The position numbers and the translations under genes were made by a program. Of a stretch of DNA of 64,000 bases, positions 16,391-22,683 are shown piece by piece. The DNA is taken from the NCBI RefSeq assembly GCF_000281975.1, contig NZ_AKKE01000069.1, positions 1-64,000 on the forward strand, read 5' to 3'. Source of the stretch: Novosphingobium sp. AP12. GTDB taxonomy: Bacteria; Pseudomonadota; Alphaproteobacteria; Sphingomonadales; Sphingomonadaceae. Below the pieces are notes generated by a model that saw only the letters and a list, made by a program, of their open reading frames with translations, did no database searches and was not told where the DNA came from. Numbering within the stretch: the first letter of the stretch is position 1; the number at the start of each line of letters is the position of its first letter.

Positions 16391-17221
16391 TCAGTCGGCC
16401 TCGCCGCGGCCGGACAGGAAGCCGGAGATACGCTCGCAGGCGGCGGCGAGGCGTTGGCCCGCGTGGTTCACCGCATCGCCATCCATCGCGCCGTGAAAGC
16501 CCGCCATCACCAGTGCCATCATCACCCGGTTACGGGCGTCGTAGATGGGCGCCATCACCGCCATCAGCGGATACGTCCGGCCCGGCTCGATCGTGACAAC
16601 GGGGACCACCGGCGGGTCTTCGGTGCCCGAGCGAATACCGGCCTCGTCGGCGCCGGGGCGGCGCACGAGCGCGGTGAAGCCATTGCTCCGGGCGAACTCC
16701 AGCCCGGCACGGAACTGCGCGGTGTTCTCGTCGTCCAGCGGCGGGTCGGCGCGGGCGATCCAGGCGTCGGCCTCGCGCGGCGAGCGGGCGAAGAAGGTGA
16801 TGGCCTGGATCCAGCGCAGCGGCATGCGGGTGCCCAGCGGCACCGGGTAGCCGATGTGGCTGAGCGAGGCTGCGCGCTCACGCAGGTGGATGATGTCGCC
16901 TTCGAGGAAGTAGGCGCCGCAGACCACGTCGAACTCGTCGGCAAGGCTGCGCATCTCGGGCTGCGCGACCTGCAGCGGCGAGAAGTGGTCCGCCGCCGTG
17001 CGCCCGATCGCCGCGAGCGCGGGGCCGAGCACGTAAGTCTTGTCTGTGGTGCGATAGAGATAGCCGACGTCGACCAGGCCGGTCAGCAGCGCATGGCACG
17101 TCGCCCGGCTCAGCTTCAGGGCGCGGACGAGGTCGGTGAGCGCGAACGCCTGCCCCGGATGGTCGGCGATGAAGTTGAGGATGGCGGCCACGCGGGCAAC
17201 GCCGGGAGAGGAACGCGACAT
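16391..17221 (-). CDS. IclR family transcriptional regulator, 276 aa
   Basis: The N-terminal winged helix (about residues 8-60) includes FALTDLVRALKLSRATCHALL. A GAF-like effector domain follows, containing VVCGAYFLEGDIIHLRERA and YPLMAVMAPIYDARNRVMMAL. IclR regulators usually control the catabolic genes beside them and respond to small carboxylic acids or aromatics. This gene lies between the CoA ligase and the kinase. The perfect palindrome GCTATT-TCG-AATAGC begins 11 bases before its ATG, which suggests autoregulation. The protein is slightly longer than the usual 250-265 aa because of its long C-terminal tail. Confidence 0.88.
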   Translation of the reverse strand: MSRSSPGVARVAAILNFIADHPGQAFALTDLVRALKLSRATCHALLTGLVDVGYLYRTTDKTYVLGPALAAIGRTAADHFSPLQVAQPEMRSLADEFDVVCGAYFLEGDIIHLRERAASLSHIGYPVPLGTRMPLRWIQAITFFARSPREADAWIARADPPLDDENTAQFRAGLEFARSNGFTALVRRPGADEAGIRSGTEDPPVVPVVTIEPGRTYPLMAVMAPIYDARNRVMMALVMAGFHGAMDGDAVNHAGQRLAAACERISGFLSGRGEAD

Positions 17222-17231
17222 GGGCTCTTTC

Positions 17232-17246
17232 GCTATTTCGAATAGC
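17232..17246. promoter_or_regulatory. Palindromic operator candidate before iclR
   Basis: GCTATT-TCG-AATAGC is a perfect 6-bp inverted repeat around three bases. It lies immediately upstream of the IclR start codon, where a repressor would block translation initiation or transcription. Confidence 0.5.
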
Positions 17247-17320
17247 CGGGCCTAAGGGCAACGCTCCCCGTTCGTCAATAGACACAATTGTTCATTGGGG
17301 CGAATTTGGTGGGCGATTTG

Positions 17321-18892
17321 TCAACGCCCCAGCCGCTCCTCCATCAGCTTCGCCACCTCGCGCCGCGCAACCTTGTTGGAGTGCAGCAGCGGCACTTCCT
17401 CGCGCGACAACTGGACGTAGGCGCGTGGCACCTTGTAGCCCGACAGGCGGCGGCGAAGTTCCGTCTCGATCGCGGCGAAGTCGAGCGCCGCTCCGTCGCG
17501 CGGGACCACGGCGGCGACCAGCAGCGAGCCGCGTTCCTTGTCGGGGATGCCGACCACGTAGGCGCTGTGGACGCCGTCCAGCGACTGCATCTCCATCTCC
17601 ACCTCGGCGGGCGAGACGTTGGAACTGGCGACCTTGATCATGTCGCCCCCGCGCCCGACGAAGTGGACGCGGCGACCCTCGGCGCGGTCCTCGATCGTGC
17701 ACATGTCGCCGGTGCGGTAGTAGCCGTCGGGGGTGTAGTGCTCGGACCGTTCGATCTTGTGGAGCCCGCTGGCGATCGGGTAGCCGCGCACCTGCATCTC
17801 GCCCACTTCGCCGGCGGCGACGGGGCGGTGGTCGGTATCGGCGATGCGGATCTCGTAACCGGGGCCGAAGTGGTCCATCGGCGCGCAGACCGGGTAGCCG
17901 GGCGCGCGGAAGTCGTCGCCCCACGAATAGGGCCCGAGCGTCTCGCTCATCCCCAGCCCCCACCAGGGCTTAGGCCCCCGGATCAGCGCAAGGTCCTCCT
18001 CTGCAAGCACGCTGCCCATGGCGAAGCGGCTGTTGGACAGCGTGCGCTCGGTGCAGACGACCACCGATCCCGCCTCGAGCCCGGGGACGAGGTACATCAT
18101 CAGCCCGCCCACCCAGAACATCGGCAGCCTGCAGGGCACCCGCTTGCCGAAGTGATGACCGATCATGGCGCGCATGGTGTGGCTGCGGAACAGCACCGGG
18201 CCATGGGCATGGCGCACGCCCTTGGGCAGCGCCATCGAGCCGGAGGTGTAGATCTCGACCATCTGGTCGGTGGGGTGCACTTCCGATTCGATCTCGGCCA
18301 GCAGCGCCTCGTCGACGGTGGCCGCGGCATCGGTGAGGAACTCAAGGCCTGCGATGCACGAGGGCAGACCCTGCCCTTCCGATACGATCCAGCGCAGGTA
18401 CGGCGCACGGGACACGCGCAGCGCACCGCTTTCCTGTCCGTCCAGCTCGGGCAGCGCGTCGACGATGCGCTCGGCGAAGTCCTTGCCCAGCATGGTGCGC
18501 TGGAGGATTACGCCCTGCACGTCGCTCTGGCGCAGTACGCGGACGAGTTCGTTCGCGCGGATCATCGTGCTGATCGGCACCGCGATCGCCCCGATCCGAC
18601 TGATCGCCGCCAGCGAGACCGCGAACTCCGGCCCGTTGCCATGCACGAAGCCGACCCGCGCGCCCTTGCCGATGCCGCGCGCCAGCAACCCGCGCGCGAC
18701 CAGGGCCGAACGCTCGTCGAGTTCGCGGTAGGTGATCTGGGAGACGACATCCTCGCCGTCCTCGAGCACCACGGCGACGGCATCGCCGTAGGCGGCAGCG
18801 GCGGCGCGGATGAGCTGCGCGAAAGTGGTGGCCTTGCCGGGCGCGTCGGCGCCGGGCGTCTCTAGGACCGATGGGGCGGTGTCGCTGCTCAC
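17321..18892 (-). CDS. Class I adenylate-forming acyl-CoA ligase, about 523 aa
   Basis: This enzyme activates a carboxylic acid to its acyl-adenylate and then to the CoA thioester. Core motifs are EIYTSGSMALPKGV (A3 P-loop, with M-A-L where T-G-x is usual), WWGLGMSETLGPY (A5), GYYRTGDM (A7) and HFVGRGGDMIK (A8). The A10 lysine is in SNKVARRE. The size matches medium/long-chain or aromatic-acid ligases. No ATG fits; GTG 18892 follows a purine-rich GAGGGAACGAGAG, while GTG 18916 would add eight residues. It heads a minus-strand run with iclR and the kinase. The specific acid is unknown. Confidence 0.87.
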   Translation of the reverse strand: MSSDTAPSVLETPGADAPGKATTFAQLIRAAAAAYGDAVAVVLEDGEDVVSQITYRELDERSALVARGLLARGIGKGARVGFVHGNGPEFAVSLAAISRIGAIAVPISTMIRANELVRVLRQSDVQGVILQRTMLGKDFAERIVDALPELDGQESGALRVSRAPYLRWIVSEGQGLPSCIAGLEFLTDAAATVDEALLAEIESEVHPTDQMVEIYTSGSMALPKGVRHAHGPVLFRSHTMRAMIGHHFGKRVPCRLPMFWVGGLMMYLVPGLEAGSVVVCTERTLSNSRFAMGSVLAEEDLALIRGPKPWWGLGMSETLGPYSWGDDFRAPGYPVCAPMDHFGPGYEIRIADTDHRPVAAGEVGEMQVRGYPIASGLHKIERSEHYTPDGYYRTGDMCTIEDRAEGRRVHFVGRGGDMIKVASSNVSPAEVEMEMQSLDGVHSAYVVGIPDKERGSLLVAAVVPRDGAALDFAAIETELRRRLSGYKVPRAYVQLSREEVPLLHSNKVARREVAKLMEERLGR

Positions 18893-19016
18893 TCTCTCGT
18901 TCCCTCTCTCGCCCACCTTGGTGCCCTAAGGGCCCGGCGGTGCTTCGCGTTCGTCCGACGATGGAAAGCAGCGCGCCGCTTGTCCATCCTCCCCACTTGG
19001 GGAGTGGGCCAACAAT

Positions 19017-19044
19017 TCGATATTTCAAACTTAGCGTCGATATT
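19017..19044. repeat. 20-bp-spaced direct repeat upstream of the CoA ligase
   Basis: TCGATATT occurs at 19017-19024 and 19037-19044, exactly 20 bp (two helical turns) apart in an AT-richer stretch. It may be an activator or repressor site for the CoA-ligase promoter. Confidence 0.4.
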
Positions 19045-19108
19045 GAGGATTATCAACGCGAGCGCAACGAAGTTTGCGTGCCTCAGGCAGGATACCGCGC
19101 GGGCGTCG

Positions 19109-20506
19109 TCAACTCTCGGCGAAGGTGTAGGGCTGGGCGGCGCGCCGATAGTCGTCGGCCAGCACGTCGCGGCCGATGGGCGGCACCGAGCGCGCCGTGC
19201 ATTCGGCGCGCTGGCACAGTCGGCAGGTCACGCCGATCGGGGTCGAGGGTGCGGCGGCAGGGTCCACGCCCCGCGCATAGACCAGCCGCTCCGCCTGCTC
19301 CGCCGCGCAGGCGAGCGCCACGGCGCGCAGCACGCGGGGGCCGCCGTAGCCGGTCGCTCCGCCCGTGACGGTACGCGCGATCGAGAAGAAGCGTTCGCCG
19401 CCGGGCAGTTCGAGCCACTGCGTGACGATCTCGCCCGGGCGGCGGAAGACCTGGTGGACGCTCCATAGCGGGCACCCGCCCCCATGCGCGGCGAAGGGGA
19501 AGCCCGCGCCGTCGAGCCGCTTGGAGACGTTGCCCGCCTCGTCCACGCGGATGAAGAAGAAGCCGACGCGCTCCTCGCGGGGGCGCTGGAGCGTGGTGAG
19601 GCGGTGGGCGACCTGCTCGAAGCTGGCACCGAACAGGGCGCAGAGGGCGTCTATGTCGTAGCCCCGCTGGTCCGCCGCGCGGGCAAAGCGGCCGTAGGGC
19701 ATGACGATCGCGGCGGCGGCATAACCTGCCAGCGCGCGCAGCAGCAGCGTGGCGGTTGTGCGGCTGGAGAAGCTGTCGGCGCGGATCGCCTGCTTGATCT
19801 CGGCGCGCAGCGCGGTGTGCGCGATGTGGGTAGCGATCTGGAACGCACGGCTGGCGGCGTCGAGCGTGTCGGCGATCAGCAGTTGCTGGTTGTGGCGGTC
19901 GAAGCGCCGCAGCGAATCGACGAGGACATCCGGCGGCAGGAAACGGACCCGGACGCCCTGCTCGGCGAGCCAATCGGTCGCCCCGCCCGCCTTGTCGATC
20001 TCGGCGGCAAGGTCCTCGGCGCGGCTGTCGAGGGCGTGAAAGTAGTTGCGCGCACCCGCCAGGAAGCGCTGGGCCTCGCGCACGGGTTCGTTCTCGTCCG
20101 CCATCGGCCCGGCGGCGCGTTGCTCGGCGAGCGCCTGCGCCTCGCGTGTATAGGCCTGGTGCAGGCGCAGCAACGCTTCGGAGACGCCGGGGAAGCTGGT
20201 GGCAAGGTCGGCCACTTCGAGCGCGGGCAGGTCGATGTCGGCGAAGATCGGATCGCGCAGCACTTCGGTCAGGCGGCGGGCATAATCCGTCCCGTCGTCG
20301 CCCGCGATCTCGGCGATGTCGAGGCGGTAGGTCCGCGCGAGGCGCAGCAGCATGTCGGCGGTGACGGGGCGCTGGTTACGCTCGATCAGGGCGACGTAGC
20401 TGGGCGAAATTTCGAGGTCGTCAGCCATCGCCTGCTGCGTCAGGCCAAGTTCACGGCGCAACCGGCGCAGGCGCGGGCCGAGGTAGAGAGGACGGTTTTC
20501 TGCCAT
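19109..20506 (-). CDS. scfR: ScfR/RamB-like short-chain fatty acyl regulator, 465 aa
   Basis: This transcription factor senses the short-chain acyl-CoA or acetate state and controls the glyoxylate shunt. The N-terminal XRE-type helix-turn-helix is GLTQQAMADDLEISPSYVAL (about residues 21-40). A middle IrrE/DUF955-like domain contains FDRHNQQLLI, and the C-terminal DUF2083 region has two cysteine pairs, CPLWSVHQ and CRLCQRAEC. RamB of Corynebacterium and the Mycobacterium RamB-like protein sit beside icl genes and control them. Here the gene is divergent from isocitrate lyase across 148 bases containing repeated CAAGTTTG motifs. Direction of control (activation or repression) is not visible. 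Confidence 0.85.
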   Translation of the reverse strand: MAENRPLYLGPRLRRLRRELGLTQQAMADDLEISPSYVALIERNQRPVTADMLLRLARTYRLDIAEIAGDDGTDYARRLTEVLRDPIFADIDLPALEVADLATSFPGVSEALLRLHQAYTREAQALAEQRAAGPMADENEPVREAQRFLAGARNYFHALDSRAEDLAAEIDKAGGATDWLAEQGVRVRFLPPDVLVDSLRRFDRHNQQLLIADTLDAASRAFQIATHIAHTALRAEIKQAIRADSFSSRTTATLLLRALAGYAAAAIVMPYGRFARAADQRGYDIDALCALFGASFEQVAHRLTTLQRPREERVGFFFIRVDEAGNVSKRLDGAGFPFAAHGGGCPLWSVHQVFRRPGEIVTQWLELPGGERFFSIARTVTGGATGYGGPRVLRAVALACAAEQAERLVYARGVDPAAAPSTPIGVTCRLCQRAECTARSVPPIGRDVLADDYRRAAQPYTFAES

Positions 20507-20511
20507 TGTCG

Positions 20512-20565
20512 TGCAAGTTTGTCAGGACCACACAACTTTACAAGGAATATCTGTCAAGTTTGACA
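20512..20565. promoter_or_regulatory. Repeated CAAGTTTG motifs in the scfR-aceA intergenic region
   Basis: CAAGTTTG occurs at 20514-20521 and 20555-20562. The second copy lies inside the perfect palindrome TGTCAA-GT-TTGACA (20552-20565). A related CAACTTTA lies at 20533. These are candidate binding sites for the adjacent ScfR-like regulator. Confidence 0.55.
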
Positions 20566-20654
20566 ACAGCACCTCGGCAGCAGTTCCGCACTGCAGCGAG
20601 GGCGACTACCTCGGGTTCATCGAAACTCAATCTTCCTCAAGGGGAACCCGTACC

Positions 20655-22247
20655 GTGACCTACCAGAGCAAGATCATCGAAGCCGGCAAGACGATCGGGA
20701 CCGAGACCCACTGGAACGGGATCGAGGCCGAGTCGGTCGCCCGTATGCGCCTGCAGAACCGCTTCCAGACCGGCCTCGACATCGCCCGCTACACCGCGAA
20801 GATCATGCGCGAGGACATGGCCGCCTATGACCGCGATCCCGCCAACTACACCCAGTCGCTGGGCTGCTGGCACGGGTTCATCGGCCAGCAGAAGATGATC
20901 TCCATCAAGAAGCACTTCGGCACGACCAAGGGCCGCTACCTGTACCTCTCAGGCTGGATGGTCGCCGCGCTGCGTAGCGACTTCGGGCCGCTGCCCGACC
21001 AGTCGATGCACGAGAAGACCTCGGTCCCCGCGCTCGTCGAGGAACTGTACACCTTCCTGCGCCAGGCCGATGCGCGCGAGCTGGGCATGATGTTCCGCGA
21101 ACTCGACAAGGCTCGCGAGGCCGGCGACGAGATGGAGGCCAAGCGCCTCGAACACGCGATCGACACCTATGAGACGCACGTCGTGCCGATCGTCGCCGAC
21201 ATCGATGCGGGCTTCGGCAATGCCGAGGCGACCTACCTGCTTGCCCGCAAGTTCATCGAGGCCGGGGCCTGCTGCATCCAGATCGAGAACCAGGTCTCGG
21301 ACGAGAAGCAGTGCGGCCATCAGGACGGCAAGGTCACGGTCCCGCATGAGGACTTCATCGCGAAGATCCGCGCGGTCCGCTACGCCTTCATGGAACTGGG
21401 CGTCGACGACGGCGTGATCGTGGCGCGCACCGACTCGCTCGGCGCGGGCCTGACGAAGCAGATCGCGTTTACCCGTGAAGCGGGCGACATCGGCGACCTC
21501 TACAATGGTTTTCTGGACTGCGAGGAGGTCGATACCTCGGCGCTCGACCACGGCGACGTGCTCATCAGCCGCGACGGCAAGCTGATGAAGCCGCGCCGCC
21601 TGCCCAGCAACCTCTACCAGTTCCGCGTCGGGACCGGCGAGGACCGCTGCGTGCTCGACTGCATCCACGCGCTCGAGAACGGCGCGGACCTGCTGTGGAT
21701 CGAAACCGAGAAGCCGCACATCGGCCAGATCGGCGGCATGGTCCGCCGCATCCGCGAAGTGATCCCGAATGCCAAGCTGGTCTACAACAACTCGCCCAGC
21801 TTCAACTGGACGCTGAATTTCCGCCAGCAGGTCTACGATGCCTGGCAGGCGGCGGGAGAGGATGTCTCGGCCTATGACCGGGCGCGCCTGATGAGCGTGG
21901 ACTACGACGGCACGCCGCTCGCGGACGAGGCCGACGAGCGCATCCGCACCTTCCAGAAGGACTCGGCGCGCGAGGCGGGGATCTTCCACCACCTCATCAC
22001 GCTGCCGACCTACCACACGGCGGCGCTGTCGACCGACAATCTCGCCAGGGAATACTTCGGCGAGGCCGGGATGCTCGGCTACGTGAAGGGGGTGCAGCGC
22101 GAGGAAATCCGCCAGGGCATCGCCTGCGTGCGCCACCAGAACATGGCCGGCTCCGACCTCGGCGACGACCACAAGGAATACTTCGCCGGCGAGGCCGCGC
22201 TCAAGGCCGGCGGCGCGCACAACACGATGAACCAGTTCGCTGCCTGA
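20655..22247 (+). CDS. aceA: Isocitrate lyase, 530 aa
   Basis: Isocitrate lyase splits isocitrate into glyoxylate and succinate, opening the glyoxylate shunt for growth on acetate, fatty acids and compounds degraded to acetyl-CoA. The metal and catalytic segments are intact: VADIDAGFGNAEAT and the active-site motif KQCGHQDGK, a KQCGH variant of the common KKCGH. VARTDSLGAG and IETEKPHIGQIGG follow. The length of 530 aa is the long isoform seen in proteobacteria. I chose GTG 20655 because it gives VTYQSKI, the expected family start, after AAGGGG; the frame is open further upstream. It is divergent from scfR. Confidence 0.92.
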   Translation: MTYQSKIIEAGKTIGTETHWNGIEAESVARMRLQNRFQTGLDIARYTAKIMREDMAAYDRDPANYTQSLGCWHGFIGQQKMISIKKHFGTTKGRYLYLSGWMVAALRSDFGPLPDQSMHEKTSVPALVEELYTFLRQADARELGMMFRELDKAREAGDEMEAKRLEHAIDTYETHVVPIVADIDAGFGNAEATYLLARKFIEAGACCIQIENQVSDEKQCGHQDGKVTVPHEDFIAKIRAVRYAFMELGVDDGVIVARTDSLGAGLTKQIAFTREAGDIGDLYNGFLDCEEVDTSALDHGDVLISRDGKLMKPRRLPSNLYQFRVGTGEDRCVLDCIHALENGADLLWIETEKPHIGQIGGMVRRIREVIPNAKLVYNNSPSFNWTLNFRQQVYDAWQAAGEDVSAYDRARLMSVDYDGTPLADEADERIRTFQKDSAREAGIFHHLITLPTYHTAALSTDNLAREYFGEAGMLGYVKGVQREEIRQGIACVRHQNMAGSDLGDDHKEYFAGEAALKAGGAHNTMNQFAA

Positions 22248-22343
22248 GGCAGCGGGGGAATCAATTCGCTGCATAACAGGATTGGATGGAGCCCCGGGGA
22301 TGGTCCCGGCTCCAGGGGAAGCAACCCGCAAGCAAGGAAAGGA

Positions 22344-22520
22344 ATGAGCATGACCACCATGACCGCCGAACCGGCCCGCGCCCGCGCGGTGCTCTCGAAC
22401 GAGGACTTCAAGCTGCTGCAGGAAGCTGTCCTCTACTATCTCAAGGCGCACGAAGATGATCCGATCTCGTCCAAGTATTCCAACCTCTATCATCGCCTCG
22501 GCAGCGCCACGCGCCGCTGA
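22344..22520 (+). CDS. Small protein of unknown function downstream of aceA, 58 aa
   Basis: The ORF starts at ATG 22344 after AGGAAAGG and encodes a mostly helical, soluble peptide. Its conserved-looking core is LLQEAVLYYLKAHEDDPISS, followed by KYSNLYHRLGSATRR. No signal peptide or membrane segment is present. It lies 96 bases after isocitrate lyase on the same strand and may share its transcript. I do not recognise a named family. Other in-frame ATGs (22350, 22359) could serve. The clear ribosome-binding site and coding-like third-position GC support a real gene. Confidence 0.65.
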   Translation: MSMTTMTAEPARARAVLSNEDFKLLQEAVLYYLKAHEDDPISSKYSNLYHRLGSATRR

Positions 22521-22560
22521 CGCGCCGAGGTAATTCGAGTTTTCCTGGGGAGGAAAGCTT

Positions 22561-22592
22561 GGCCCGTCGCACGTCGTGCGGCGGGCCATTTC
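22561..22592 (+). terminator. Terminator-like hairpin after the 58-aa gene
   Basis: GGCCCGTCGCAC and GTGCGGCGGGCC form a 12-bp stem with one G-U pair, followed by ATTTCAT. The T tract is weak, so this may be a terminator or a transcript-stabilising hairpin for the aceA message. Confidence 0.55.
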
Positions 22593-22683
22593 ATATGATT
22601 ACCACCGTTGTGGACCCACTTCCGCGCCAGTGGATGTAATCGTTTCAAAGCCCGTTAAATATTGCCGCGATAAAGCGGCCGTC

